A DNA stretch of 64,000 bases from Pyrocephalus nanus. Taxonomy: Eukaryota > Chordata > Aves > Passeriformes > Tyrannidae. The position numbers and the translations under genes are program-made. Positions 1-15,600 of the stretch are shown here, in pieces; the first letter of the stretch is position 1; each line of letters starts with the position of its first letter. The notes beneath the pieces are model-generated. The model searched no databases. It saw only the letters and a list, made by a program, of their open reading frames with translations, and was not told where the DNA came from. The stretch spans positions 80,637,843 to 80,701,842 of the forward strand of contig CM076260.1 in NCBI GenBank assembly GCA_038380795.1, in the 5' to 3' direction.

Positions 1-520
1 ACACTTAAAAGAAAAATAAAGTGTTAAAGCAGGACAGAAGTCAAGGCTTCTGGAGTCTTTCTAGCTCTACCACCAAGATGAACTGATGAATTGGCATAAG
101 TACTCCATCTGCTATCTTACCCAGCAGTAAAACATAGAAAACTTATTTCCGTCAGAGGAATGTGGCCATGTCCAGTGAATTTTTAGCTACTTAGTTTTGC
201 AAGTTGTTTGAGGTGCTTAAAAGAAGAGTAAAAAGAGCAGCAACTTCAATTATTACATTCCAGCACTAAGGAGATGCATATAAACCCACACACCTTCACC
301 GTTTATTTCCTCTACTATACTGAAAACACATTATCACGACCATTTTTTTCACCTATCATTCCAGATTTTAAAAAATCCTTTTATTAAATTTATGAAGGCA
401 TTTAAGTTTCAAAAATACACGTACAAGAAGTTAAAATGTTCAATGTTTAAAAAATACATTATATGAAAATAACTACAAAATATTCAACATACCATTATTA
501 TGAAGAGATATGAAACTTAC
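1..520 (-). other. MEMO1 intron 6 (partial)
   Basis: AT-rich intron. I searched it for the next MEMO1 exon (starting near QRFRYSYYDE in human) and found none, so that exon lies further left. Confidence 0.8.
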
Positions 521-663
521 CCCAATGGCAAAAGTCAGAAGAAACCACAAAGAGGTTACTAGGATCAGCTAGGTATTTACTGAAGAGTTTTCCAAATTCC
601 TGCTCTTTTGACTCACTCAGTGCTCCGACCAACACAGGAATAATAGTAAACTCATCCTTATGG
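521..663 (-). CDS. MEMO1: MEMO1 coding exon 6
   Basis: Encodes [20 protein letters not shown] and continues to SSDFCHWG (residues 146-194). The acceptor is the less common AAG (CTTATAAG), preceded by a good pyrimidine tract. Donor GTAAGT, length 143 bp. This is the last MEMO1 exon in the window. Confidence 0.95.
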
Positions 664-3600
664 CTTATAAGCAAAAGAAAAAAGGTTGTAGTTCAAGTAA
701 CATCTGAATATTTTTCAGGCCTTGCTAACTGAAACTGCAGAATGTTTTAAAAGGTCACTATTGATTTGAAGATAGTAATTTGGTAAGGTCATACTAGGAT
801 GTTGTTTTAGAACCTCAAAGTACTTAAAATCCAGAAAGCAACACACACCCCCAAACGCAGTATCTAACTTTGCTGCAAAGTGAAAACACCAGGCAAACAA
901 AAAGACAAGACACTGTGAAATCAACAATGAAATAAGAATTAGATTCAACCTGTGTAGATGCTGCATGTTGGGTAATTCTCCAAAGTATATGAAACGTATA
1001 TGAAAATGCTCAATGTAGTACCCAGGTGTATACTGATACTCCAGGGAAAATTCAAAATACAATGGAATAAACAATTAAAAAATAATAATAATTAAAAAAT
1101 ATGGGGCATGTATGTGTGGGAACATCTCCCAACACAAATTGACAATTTTTCCCTAATGATGACAATTTCTATTTCAAGTACAGATCTGAAACAACAGGTG
1201 TAAACAGAACCCTGATTTCAAAATTGGTATTAACGCTCCAAACAAACTTAAAATCCCACAGAAAACACCTATTAGTATTTGAATTTCTTTCAAAGATGCC
1301 TTGCAAAACTGAGGGGGGGGGGGACAAAATTGGCTATCGAGAAAGAGTTAATATAGACATGCTTTAATGAACCTATTTTAAGTCAATGTAAACCTGCCTA
1401 TAATAGGTGTTATAACTTCATCATTCAGGTGTTTGTTCTGCTCACAGTTTCTATTATAGCAACTTATCCTAGTCTCTGACCCTCTCCTTACCAAAATTTT
1501 TACTGGGGTTTGGGGGAGTGTGAGCATTATATACCATATAAGGTATTCCATGCCATGAAATTCATTATTACCTCCTACTGCACTTAATGTGTAGTTCAAA
1601 CATTCAATGCACATAATGCTCATTCTTGTAGAAGGAAATAGCCCGAGTACCTTTCCATGGCTTTAGCAGTGTAAGGCAAATGCATTTCAATACTGTGTTC
1701 ATCTTCATCTGTCTGTAGGGACATGCGTTCAAACATTCCAGTCTTCCACAATTCTCCATAAACTGAAATGAATTAAAAATTAATTTTTACTACTTCATGT
1801 TTTTGAAAACCACTACAAGTGTAAAAAGCAAGCTACAGTGCATCTTTATAAGAATACGCCCACTAGAACAAATTACTTGCCTCCAAGGGCTGTCATCATA
1901 AACCACTTGTTTCTAAATAAATTCAGGATTAAAATGATATTCAAGTCATTAAGATACAAATTTAATTGATTTAGTTTATTAAATAAGTATGTTAAATCAG
2001 TGAACTTGTTAGTATATTGAGAAAAATTTTGTATCGTAACTGAAAATCCAAGTAATATAAATAAAACATGTTTGAAAAGATATGTGAATTTGCCCAGTCA
2101 TTGAATTCTTATTTTCATAAACTGCACCATCATATATTAAAAAAAGAAAAAAAAATTGATCAGTGAAGCCACTGCTGGATGTGTTACTATTTAACACAAT
2201 TTATTATTGACTGAATCATGAAATCTAGAGACAGCCAAGACTGATTAAGTAATCCACATCTGCAAGTTATGTTTTCTACTCTCAAGTGTACTTAAGAGTA
2301 TTCAGAGTCATTCCTTCGTTTTGAAAATTCTCCACTGCATGAAAAATTTGATATAGGGCTGTGCCTCCTTCTTTACTCTTTTCATAAAGGAGTTCTACAA
2401 AACCCCAAACATTTCTTACCTAAGGAAATTTCTGCAGGCACTATGTAGAAAGCCTGAATTATCTTGCTTAATCACAGTTACAATGAAACATAATATATCT
2501 GTGCTAATTAGCCCTTCTGAAAAAGATACTGTATTATTTAGGTATACCTCGAAATGCATAAAAGTCAAAATATCAAATTTATCTCCATAGCACCTTTAAG
2601 CTTATTTCCAAAGACTGGTATTTCATGGATTAATGATTTTTAAGTTCTGCAGGTACTTTGCAAGGTAAAAAGTCACATGCAATAATGCATGTTCCTCTGT
2701 TATTCCTCAATCAGAAATCAAACTCAAACCAACCGAAGTACCTTTTTCCAGCCAGAACACTTCACAGAATAATGGGAAAGGTGTTTAGTGAGCTATTCTC
2801 TGATGGTAACATTTTTTAATCTTTAAAACCCTTTTAAAGATCACTTGTCAAGAGGCATACACTCAAAATGGAAGAGAAGCAAAAACTGCAAATTCTTTAC
2901 TTGTCAAGAGCAAGAGAGACATTGTGGTTATAATATGACAATGCCTGCAGCAGCCAGGATCTTTCGGAAGTTAGCTCTGGTTGCAGTAAAACCTGATTTG
3001 CACTTGTGTGCCACTTAAAGCCAGAAATGCCCAACAAGAAAGTCCTCAGCACTGGAGTACTACAGTTAATGTTCAAGCCTCAGCAGTCTTCAAGATGTAA
3101 GCTTTATCATGCACTTACTCTTTTGGTCAATTCGGAGATCATACAGAGGTGTCCTGTAAATGTCCACACTGGAAAGTGCACATCGGGAGAGGGGCACGTG
3201 ATGGGAAGGCCCAAGAATGAAAATTTTTCGGCTACAACAATTAACACAAAACCCCACAGTTTAGATAAACACAATTGTAGAGAGATCTGGCTTAGAGCAG
3301 CAAGTTTACTAAAAACATACAAAGCAATACTTTCTCACGGCTACAACTGTTTTACTCTGCTGTCTGTAAGACCACAGATCAATCCATGGCTCAACCTTGC
3401 TCAATATCTTAGAAATTATCATGAGATCAGTTCAACAATGCTTCCTGCAGCCTTAAATCTCTTAAGCAGGTTATATATCAGAGGGCACTCAACAGCTAGA
3501 AATCTGTCTAACTGGACACATTTGGAGGCTGAATGATGTGGTACAGCCCCTCAGAACAGATTTTTGAGTTCTCTCCTTGGATCAACAGAACCTTCAGCTA

Positions 3601-6600
3601 CACACCACTACACAACACCTTCAGCAACTATAGGAATGTGACCTCAAACAGCAGCTATGGGTTTATCATCTATTCAGAGCTTTTCACTTATTTAGTTGAT
3701 TAGCCTTACTTCAGATACACCAAATTAAAGTAATTCTCAAACACTGTTTTTATCTATCTGTTGCATTAACAACAGGGACTTGGACCTGCACATTCATAGC
3801 TTTAGCTGATACTGCAACCTTTCACACGTCATCATGATGTTATTTCATCAAGTCCTCAGTTCCTGGCTCTTGATTAGATGCTTAGGGTCTCCTGCCACAG
3901 GATTTACAAGAAAAAAAGAAACAAAAAATATAGGAAATTCAGCTTTTCTGATTCAGGATCACAATCTTTTTTTCTGGCACTGAACTAAAGGGGTGGGAGA
4001 CATGTAAAGTTGTGAGGTTGTTTTATCCATTTACACACGGAGTGCTATTAGCAAGGTATACTAAAATACTATGACTTTCTGCAAAGCTAATAAAAACAAA
4101 ATATCCAAACATGCCATAATTCAGCTCAAAGATGAATTCTAAACATCCCATGTGGTAAAACAGCAAATGATCCATAAAGTTCAATTGACTCCATGTCACT
4201 GAAATTGGGGAATGCAACTTGTTCAGGAAATCTTGGAAGAACTGGGTTTCTCTAAAACTTATGTCCCACCATAAATTATTTTCAAATAGTTTACAATAGT
4301 TCAGAAAGAATTAAACCCATTGGCTTTGGAGACTATTACAACATGTTATCTCATGAAAAACTAATAAACTTAGCCAGTTTTTACGTAGCATTGCAAAATA
4401 CATACTTTGAGTAAATACTGGAGATGCATTAAATTTCTGCCATTTAAAAAAAAGTTGCAGTAAGCAGAACATAACAAGAATTATCTTCCTTTAACCAAAA
4501 ATAACTCGATTCATCTTTTCAGAGGCAGGCACAGACTACAGTAGCATGCTGGGGTTTTTTTCAATTTTTCTTATTTTAAACTTGTTAGAAACAAAAGTCC
4601 ATCTAAAATTATTGGAATGAGTAACTGTCACTAACTTAAAATATTATATAAACACAATGATCACTTTCTCCACAGCAGAAGAGAATCCCGGTAGTATTCA
4701 GCCCATAATCCTGCACTGAAAAACCAATGCAGAATCACCGTCAAATATTTTAATAGACTTAAAAAACAACCAAAACCTCCCAATGACAACCGAAAGAAAC
4801 CAAATCAAACCTGTAACTCCAGAAAAACCCCTAAAAAGACACCTTAGGCTTTTATTACTGACATTCCACTGTTTTTATAAACTTTTATTACCTGCAAAAA
4901 GAACATCTTTAAGCCCCGCCTTGTTATAGTTACCAATAATTTCAACAAATTTTTGAAAATACTGCTTTACATTTTCTATTTCAATAATACTACATTTTTT
5001 TTATTCTGTAATATCCAATTTGAATATTTATGATGTTAAAACTGAAGGGACCCATAAAAGTCTAAAAAGAACACAAAATTAAAACCCGAGTACTTCAAGG
5101 TGTAAGAATGTAAAAAGAACATTCAGGGAATTGCAATGGCATTGTCTCATGCTTTGTAGAGAAAAACTCATCCTTACGTGATATTGGGATCCACCTGTTT
5201 GTAAGCATGGGCTGCACAAGATCCACAATAGGTGTATCCTGCATGGCTGCAAACCAAGGTGTTCAAAATGTTAACAACATTAAATACTGCTTAACATCTT
5301 AAATATGTTGATATTGCTATTAAATATTAATATCTTACATATTTTTTGTCCCCAGTGAGCTGGACATAGTAAGAATGATCTAATAGCCAACTCTTGAAAG
5401 AGCAGGAGAGCACTGCTGAGTGTTCACACAAGCCATGTATTTGTTGAAGAACTATCAGTGACCGTTTACCGGGCCATTAAAGAACCATCAATGACCATTT
5501 TACAGTAGACAAACATCCAAAACAAAGCCCCTTCCGTTACTCTTAGAAGACACTGGTGTGCAGACTGCACAACTGCACATTATCAGGAGCTCACCATAAT
5601 GCTAAGTGTGCAGCCAGGGGACAAGGGAATAAATAGCAAACTGCTGGAGAAGGCTCTTCCAAACACAGGGCAGGAACTGAATACTGTAACAGTGGCAGAG
5701 TCTAGCAAGGAGAGAACTATATGTTACAGCAGATAAACCAGACAATAAAAATACTCTGTCATAGAAGAAGAATACCTGAGCAAGAGAATGAATGGGCACA
5801 CAGACAGGAGTGGATTGCAGCACGCTAGTTTTTACGGCAAACATGATACATGATTCATCATTTTTCATCACTCTGGCCTGGGGCCTTTCTTGACCTCTGT
5901 TTCTGTTTGCTCTCCAAAATAATTTTTAATTATTCTGACTACTTGTTTTAAATATCACATTCAAATCTTAAAACCCATTCCCTTCAAAACTTCTAGAAAC
6001 CAGTGAAAATTCACTTTACACTGCTAAAAGCATTAATTCTAGAGAACACTCATTCCCAAAATTCAAGGTCAAGTGGTGCAAAACAGCTCACAGTCACTCA
6101 GCAGCATGCCCATGCCACATCACCTCCTCGAGCTCATGTGGAGCACCTGCAAGCCCAGGTGAATAGTTACTGCTTATTTTGAGTCGAGTATGTGCAACAA
6201 CACAATTACAGCTTTCCCAAAAGTCTTTTGACACAATGATACTGAGAATGATACATAATGCAAGTTCTGGGACATACAGGATGTTTGAAGATACAAGTTC
6301 TCTGTTCACAGCACCAGAGGATATGTATGTATGCTCACACATACATATAAAATCTGTATTCATCTCCAGAGTGATTCATGAAGCGTTATCCTCAAAATTA
6401 CCCTGGGATTCTACTTCCATATGACTTACTCCACTCACTCTAAAGAGCTCAGAAGTGGCAAGGTATGTTACTTGACAATGTAAAAAGAGCCTGCTGAAAG
6501 GTTCCTGGTGGGGCCAAAAAAAAAAAAAAAGGCATGGCTAATGAAAAAATTGGGGCGAGATCACAGGATTTAGCGATTCTGGAAAGACATCCCAGCTTAC

Positions 6601-9600
6601 ATAATCTGCAGCTGAAAAGTCTCTTTCCCGACATTCCTGCAAGAAAGACTAAGGCAGATGTGGGATGATTTCTTCTGGAAATTCAATACTGTCATGGAAT
6701 ACTTCAAACATTATGTCAATGCTATGTTACCACAGGAAAAACATCATATTCAAGGTGCTTTGTCTAGTGTTTCCTTCCAACTCATAATTAATTGGAATGA
6801 CCAACATACTTTTCTCATCACATGTCTCGACTATCTTCAGGAAATTGAATTCTCTCTAAGTAGTTCAGACTGTCCCTATTTCAGCTGTGGACAAAAAAAC
6901 CAAAAAAAAACAAAAAAACAAAACAAAAAAAACCACCAACAACAACAAAAAAAACACAATAAAAAAACCCCCAACACAAAACAACAAAAAACCCACAAAC
7001 AAATAACCCCCCCAAACCAAAACAAACAAAAAAACAACAAAAAACAACACCCAACCCAAACAAACCCAAAACAAACCATTTTGGATAGCTGAATGTTTCA
7101 TTACTTTTTGTTTTAAGCTTTGCTAAGTTTTAATTTGGGGGCAAGAGGGGTGGAAAAGTTTTGCTTATTTTGTTATGGGTTTGTTTTTTTCCTAGTAGGT
7201 GTAGCTGTCCTACAATAGAAGAACATTGAAAGGGCTGTCATCTTTTAATAGCACTCCATCAATATACCTCTTACCCATCTTACTGGATCATGAATAGTGT
7301 CTGCAGTCCATCAGCAACAAGAAATTAATCATACACCAAAATGTGCACATATTTCTTCCATTCTATGGCATATTCAAAATGCTTATTCACATTACTCACA
7401 ACATTCTTTTCAGCTAAATACTATGTTTTACCAGTTTTCAAAATCACTCAAAACATATGAATTTAAAAAAGCATTTAACCTATCAAGTGTTAATATATAT
7501 TCTAAAAACAGATTTCACACTTACGGTGCAATAATGGCTCTTGCAGGTCTTTTTGTGGACTGTACTTGAGAAAGCCACCCTTCTAGTTGTGCATTCAGCT
7601 GGGGTCCTGTGAAGAGACAAGGAAATAGTGAAGCCACAGAAAAATCTGATATATCTCAAGAATTAACAAATAAAGTTTAAAAGTCCAGCAGATTTAAAAG
7701 TAATTTTAAACATTAAAGGCACGTTTAAATGTAAAAATAAACAGAAAAAACAGCACCCAAAATATCCCAACGCAACAACAACAAAAAAACCCAATCCTGC
7801 AATGTTGGAGGTTACAGTAGTAAAGGTTCAATCTCCTGTCCTAGGAAGTTCATTTACTTACAAACTTACTTCATTTACAAACACACACTTACTGTTTCTT
7901 GCTCTGTGGGGACTAATGAACACACTATTTCACCACTAAGAAAGGACGGCTGCTGATTTCAAGAGAGGTGGTAACAGATGACTGATTACTCTGATAACCA
8001 TATTTGCAGAATTCAGAAGTAAAAAGTTAAGATGACCTGCACCAAGAGAGCCCAGTATGGGAAGATAGAATACAAAGGCCTTACACTTTGATGAGACAGT
8101 CAATGGCTACGGTAATAAATCCTTTACTATTATGAAGCAAGTGTAAGAGCAGAATACAAAACACATAGTAACCTGGAAAATCTGAAAAATACACAGGAAA
8201 AAGCTAAGAAAAAAGAAGACACCATGCTTACACTAGTGCCTTAACAGCTTCTGATCAATCAATATATACTACAAGTACATGATCACCTTGGCAACATGAA
8301 CTTTGATAACTGGTCATTCCAGTATTTAAATTTTTTTAAAACTAAATTTAAAATACCTCAAGAAGTGTCAAATATTCTCAATTCAACCATGACAGGTGAT
8401 AAAAATGCCTTCTAGAAATACAACAAAAAAACCCCAAACAAACCACATTTTGATTATTTCCCATCACAAGAAAACTTTCTGATGTAAAGCTTGTCCTGAA
8501 GAGGCAAGCCTTGCAAACACAGTACAACATTCGTTACAATAAAGAACGTGAAACAAGCTTTCAAATAAAACTCATTCAGCTGCTATTGTTAGAAGTAACA
8601 CACCATTAACAAACAGAAAATAGATGTGCTTTTTTCAGCAGACACTATGCTTTTGACAGAACTACATGTCAGCAGAGTTTATCTATGAAGTTTGGTGCAG
8701 TAAGACATTTTTCTTCTTCCATACTCATTGTAGGTTTTTCTATCTTCCCCATGCAGGAGAACTATCAGCTGCCAGTTAAAGTCAAAAACAAATTAAGTAT
8801 CCAAAACCGTTTCACAGATATGTTCCAAACAGTCCCAATCTCAAGCCGACAGCTCTCCAAAAGGCTGACAAGAACTACAGAGAGCCAGAGCAAAGATGTC
8901 AACTTTTGCAGAATCCAATCAGTCACTGACCAGGCATAGGCAAAAAGCTTTCCCTAGAAAACCCATGGGTGAAGAGTGGGGTGTCAAAGCCACTGGTTTT
9001 TATACAAAACTTAAATCCATGTGCTTCCTGAAAAAGAACAACTTCTGTAGTTGTGAAGAGTCCAACACCATTTCCCTAAGCTTTCAATCATACCTTGAAT
9101 GCCTTAGTTACTGTCTAGAGCTCTAACAAGACAAAAGAGTGACGCTGATTAGCCATGTCTCACTCCTGTAGCACAGTGATTTTGTGAAATGATGAAATTG
9201 TTACCAAAAAACACCACACACCCATTTTGTTCTGCTTCTTCTGTTGCTTGGGGAAATTACAAGCAGAGACATACTGTAGAGATAAGGATAATGACATCTT
9301 AGAAAATGGAGGCTGTTGCGAAAGCTAAGTAAAAAATAAAAAGACCTCTCTATTTCCATCCTCTTTTTAAGCTACTAGGAGACTAAAAAAACATTACTCT
9401 TTTACAGTATTACCGCTTTTTTGTTATATACTTGAGTAAAGACACAAATCACCTAAAAAATTTTACTTCCTCAATCTCCCAAAGTATGTAGAAGGGTAAG
9501 ATTCTTTCTGAATGAAACTCTTTAAAAGGACACAGCTGGTTTTGTTTTGAGGGTTTTTTTCCCCAAACACTTACTACCCACACTTAAACAAAACGTTACT

Positions 9601-12600
9601 CTGCCCCACCTGATCCATCCTCCTCAAAGAAGAGGATCCACAGGCAGCACAACAGCAGAAGGGCCAAAACTTGTCAGGCAAAAGGTGACTCTCTTCCCCA
9701 ACAGGAGCACTGTGCTTGGCCTTCCTCCATCCCTTCTTTAGCAAGGATTTTTGATTAAGGAGGTAGTTAAGGCGATTTGTCTTTTGTTGAGACAAATCAG
9801 GTAACCTGCTAAACAGTTTAAAGACAAGGGTCAGAATCTCTGGTAACACTAAAGTTTCATGATTGGTCAAATCTGCCCAAACCTTCTGATCTTAAGTGTA
9901 GTAATGGAGTAAGATGCCCAGGTTTGCATGTTACAGGCGCACACACTCCAACAATGTAACATTTTCTTCTTAGAGGCAGTAAAACAACAGGTCTGTATGA
10001 CTCACAGGATGAAACTTCTGTCAGTATTTACTTAATGACCAAGTAACGTATCTGCACTCAGAATTTTTTCCTTTAATGCAACTACAAGGTATCTGTTTAA
10101 ATAATTAACTTCAACCTAATGTAAACTTTCAACTTACACTTATCCGTTCTATTTTAATAAAATACGTAATCAAATCTCTCAGAGAAAGAATGAAGAGTAC
10201 AAATATCCATCTGACCTTTTAGCTAAAGGAGGGGAGGTGGAAATCAAGCAGCACCCACACGAACTGTCAGGAGTATAGCCTCCCTGCAGATTCCTATGCT
10301 TATAAATACTTTAAGGGGAATACTCTAGAACTGTAATTTTCTTGTTACTAAATTAGCATCAACTTTTTCTTGAAGTGCTCAGAGAAGTTTTTCTTCCAAT
10401 TTCTCAAACACGAGGATGCTTAAGGCTAAAGTCAAAATATTTGAATTGGATATACAAAATATAAATAAACCCACACTGTCACAGTAGCTATGCTCTGCCA
10501 TATGGAATTGGAGATGAGTAGCTTCTTCACAAAGCACTCTATGAGCAAGTTTTTGTCATATTTAAATGAAGTTAAACTGCAAAAACAGTCTTTGCACATA
10601 ATCATCATGACAACTGAAGTAAATATGCATTTCCTAAGCTGACCAGCTTGGACAATGAATGGTGTTGCCGCCCGTGTATCCTCTTGCTGTGGTGGTGGGA
10701 AGTAGAAGAGGTCCCACCTCCTTAAGCCTCATGTAGAAGGCCCAGCTTGAGAAAGATGGCAGGAGAGCAACAGGGGGCTTAAGAGTAACCCAGACAGAAG
10801 GACAGAAAACCTTATGGATGCAATTTCTGGATGCAACAATCAATACACTTTAGCATTAATACCATAAGATCAGACCTTTTATTGACAACAGGAAGATCAG
10901 GCAGCAAAATATGAGCTTCACTGAAGTACATAACATTAAGATCTGCATTTCAATCCTGTGAAGGCAGGTATAAATATAAGCATGTAACTAAAGATTTTTG
11001 ACACTATCTGTGGATATTTCACATCCTGTTTCATTCTGAAAACCAGTAGAAATTATGCCAAATTTTACAATAATTGCAAGCACATACCATGTCTCCACTA
11101 GGCAAAGACATAGCTACCAGCAGCATTTATTCAAGTATCTTGCCTAAAAGGATAAACTACTTTTATAATCAGCATTATCCCATCACAAAGCTCTAGAGTA
11201 AGTAATAAAGAATCCTTCCACGTTAAATGCATGCCACTGTTACCCAGCGAATAATAACACCAAGACATGCAGTAGTGACATGGTTAAGTACACCACCAGT
11301 TTACAGCTGATGTGGTTCAGGCTTTGTGGGTTACGCCAAACCAGCACATTGTTTCCACAGCCAACCTCACCTTGTCAGTGAGGCTGAAGTGCTTATATGC
11401 CGAGTGTCAAGACAATATAATGGGAATTTGCTCCTTTTCCAGCAGCCACCATTACTTGTACAAAACATACAGTTTTAAGATTGGTAGGAAAGACTCAGTG
11501 TTTACTCTGAATCCTCAGTCTCAGTGAACACTTTTCTTACTGGAAGAGAAGAAGCCTGAACTGAAATTCAGAGCAGCACCAAGGAAAATTGCTCAGGTCT
11601 CCCTTGGCTGCACGTGTACAGCACTTGAAGCAATCCAAGTAATGCTGGAGCACAATGACAGTGATGCTGCGGTCCCCAAGCCTTCACAGTTCTACTTGAC
11701 AGCTTTTACATGTCTCCTACCCTACAGGAGCAAACATCTTTTGCTGAGTATTCCTCAGCAAAATCTTTTAACTACTTTTACCCGTTGATAAGAAAGTCTA
11801 CACCTCACAAATGCTTCTAATAAATATTATAGCATACGTGCTAAGAAGTAAGTCTTTATTCTTGTAATGCGTTAGAAAAATCAAAGTAACGGTGAAACTC
11901 TGGGGGCTGGCATGCAATTAGTTTAATAACTGGAACCAAGGGAACTCTTCTCTCACAATTTTGAAGGGGAATCCAAAATTCAGTTGTTAGGCAAAATGCA
12001 ATATGAAACATCATAGAGGACTACCTCGTTTCTTACCTAAAAATGCAGAAAGTATAAGGATTTTTTCAAGAACACAAACCTCACTTGCAAAAAAATTTGT
12101 TTCTTAACACAACAAAAGCCAAATCCTTGAATAAAAACCATGTTAGCTATGCAAAGACTAGAATTGGTCAGGAATAGAATGTGATTTCCAACAACTCATG
12201 CTGACGGGCATATTCTCTATTGCTAGCATACACTCTCTTTCAGTACTGATAAAATTAGAAATCAGACGATAAGCAAGTCAGAAATTTACCTATGTAAACT
12301 AGGACCAGGAAAAAAAAATTAATGTACAAATAGAGATTACACTGATGCTACATAAATTCCTATTTATGCACATTGTCAGATGGAAATAAAAGCACTAGGT
12401 AATGCTTAAATGGGGGAAAGAAACTCTGAAGCTACAACAAAGACATTGAAACAGAAAACAGAATGTGTTTTGGTGGCAGTTCTTACTTGCATGTCCCAAT
12501 TTTGAAATATTCCACTAACTCCTGAATTTCCTTTACTGAAAGTTAATAGGAAATTAAAAGACCAAACTATAACATCACTCATTAAGAATATCAACCAACA

Positions 12601-15600
12601 TGCGCCTATGTAGCTCCATAAAAAAAACTTAGCAGCAGGTCATTCATGACCTTCTGTTTTGTACATTTGAGAAAGAGATTTTGGCTCCAATACATGCTAA
12701 ATGTAAATGGAATTTATGAAAGTATTCACTAAGTGATACTTGCAGGCCCATTTTAATGATACCAGAACTAAACCAAATTTAAAGCTCTTTTCCAATTCCA
12801 ACTGTATATTAAAGTTGAATCTACATTCTTTCCATGGAGTCTTTTGATTTTGACTGTATTTAAGTGATTCGGGTAGAAATAATAGCCTTGAAATTGTATT
12901 TTGAATTATTCCAGTACATTTTTTCAGCATACAATGCTAAATAATACAGTCTGCATATTAATACTGTGTTCCATGTTTAATTCATGAAAGAGTCAGCAAT
13001 GACACATCCAGTTCCCCCATAAAATGCCTAGAAAAGATAAATGACCAAAGGGAGAGAGATATTCCATTTGGTATTTAACATTGCAAAGCAAATACTTTAT
13101 AAATTTGTAAGACACTATGATTAGTTGTTCACAGATTGCAAGGTAAGAACTTAAGTTAACAGCTGTATTTGTAATGCTTCAGCTAATGTCACAACATTAA
13201 GATTTCATGATCAGTACATTAATTATCCTGCTACTGCAGAAAGCTCCTTTCACTACAGCAGAGATCATAGAATCATTCAAGTTGGAAAAGACCTTTAAGA
13301 TCGTAGAGTCCAACCATAAGCCTAACACTGCCAAGTCTACCACTAAATTATGTCTCATTTCAGTGATCCTCATGCTTTTCCCATGTTTTCCTGGATCCAT
13401 TTGTCTGTGACCATCTACAAACAACATGGTGATTCATGACTTTTATATTACATTTATGAATGAGCAGTGATGAGTTATTCCAACTTTGAGGAACAAGCCA
13501 GGGGTTCTTGGCAGACCAGAGGAAAGCGCTTTCATAAAGACTTTTCCATGACAGAGAACATCATCTTCAACCCCTTGTCTGCATTCATAGCCCAACCACA
13601 CACAGTCACACACCACTTCAGCTGCTGCAGAGATCCAGATCCAAACACTACAGAGAAGGGTTTCTGCTCTAAGTTAAGGTAGGATGCAGACACTGAGGGT
13701 CAGCAAACCCAGCAGCAGTGTTTGCCCTCAGAGACCATGGGCAGCAGGCCTGGTGAATGGATTACACACATTCAGCAACACCATGGCAGAGCAGAAACAG
13801 CTGTAACTGATGTACACACTTTCTCTAATGGTGATGAGAAGTTCCAACTCATGCCAACAAGCATACAAATGAGGGGATTACATCACCATTCATTCAAATG
13901 GTCTTCAGGGACTCCAAGCCTCAGAAGGTACGAATGAAAACACCTGTACTATCTCATAATCACACTGCTATTGCACACTGAAGCTGCCTCCCTCAAAGAG
14001 CTATTACAGAGAGTGGGTTTTGGCATCAGAAAAAAAAAAAAAATCAGTATTTGGTACAAAGGCGGCAAAAAAAGCATTAATGCAGATCTTACTGGGGATT
14101 ACAAAGGAGTCAAAGAGACTGCAAACATGATAAAATAGTGGCCAACCTTGAGGGAAATGTAACTTCTAAACCAATCATTCATGGCATACAATCTGCATAC
14201 GTTCTCCAAAGCATTGTACTTTCCAGCTGATCTACCCACCATCGTGCAGACCTCTGCCCAAAACACAAGGCCTAAATATACCCAGCTGCATGACAGCCAG
14301 TTGTTCCACAGATCTGACATTTCTTGTCCAAACAAGTTAGAAACTTAATTCTTACAAATGGTAGCAATGAGATGTCAGTGCCTACCTCCTTTGGGATTCT
14401 TTTACTGACAAGCCAGGGCATCAGAAAACCCTGAACACAAGTATACCATTAAGTTTAAAGTGTCTTCAAATGTCTACTGACCATTTACTTGACTCCTCAC
14501 TAAAAAAAAAAAAAAAAAAGAAAAGAAAAAGAAAAAGCTTTGAAGACAAGAAGCGCAATGGCGTTTCAAGTCGACACAGTAATTACTCTGCCAACTCACA
14601 TTTGCATTAATAAGCTTATGGAAATTAAGGTTCTCCTCGTTCAAACAACTTGGCACAGGCTAACAGAGCACACCTCTGGCCACTACAGCTTGGTCAGGGA
14701 AAACAGAGAAGCAAGCCATAACTAAAACAACAACAAACTTGTTTTGCAGGGCAAGTTTCAGATCATGTAGTATTGTTACTCATATACAGCCTCTCAGTTT
14801 GATTTTACTCCTGTAACCTGGAAGAGCCTACTAAAAACCTTTGTGTTTTGCCCATATCAGTGCCATATAATGGCACTGACTGGGGAAAAGTTGAGGCAAA
14901 AACTCTTATCACACACTTTAATAAAGAGCGGTACAGTATTCAGTTAGCACTTCCAGAAGCCAGGCGAAGCAGGCCAGCTGCCAGCCAATGAGCCAAGTTA
15001 AGCACTCTAATGTGTGACATCTCACTTGTAATGGCATGCAGGAAAAAGAGATGCACATAGCTAATGTTTATTTCCATTTCAGGAGCGTATGGATTGATTC
15101 CCCAAAGAACTGCCCAGCGCTCACTCAATCGACTCACACTGAAGAGTAAATCAGGATAGAACATCCACACCCTGTCCTGCAAACAGTCCGTGCTCAGGAT
15201 AGCATGTTATTCCCATTATATTTCAGCTGCTCTTTTTGTATCTAGGAATGTACCTATCCAGCATTCAAAGCCATGGAAAATTATGCCATTTTTGTTTCAA
15301 GTTGTCCTTAATCTTCCTCTTCCTCCTGCTGGTCAAAATCAATTTCTCAAGAGGTCTGGACACTAGGTGGTTGAATTAACGCAGCAAGAGTGAGACTTTC
15401 TTCCAAAAATAAATCTGCAAGTAATATTTTTCACCGCACAACAGTGTGATTTCCTTTTTAATTTTCTCAACAACTACATGACAGCAGTGCAACAGGCTGA
15501 TGTTTTCATTTACTTGGTATGCTCTTAACTCATTTTTTTAGGCAAGTGTTTTCAGTGGCCATCACGTACCAGCCTGCTCGTCCACAAAAGCAATGACATG

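Noticed and set aside
3006..3536. 176-codon open frame on the plus strand
   Set aside because: It is the antisense shadow of MEMO1 exon 4 and its flanks, with no familiar domain.
6865..7101. Overlapping Phe/Val/Cys-rich minus-strand open frames
   Set aside because: They are translations of the A/C-only tract and not genes.
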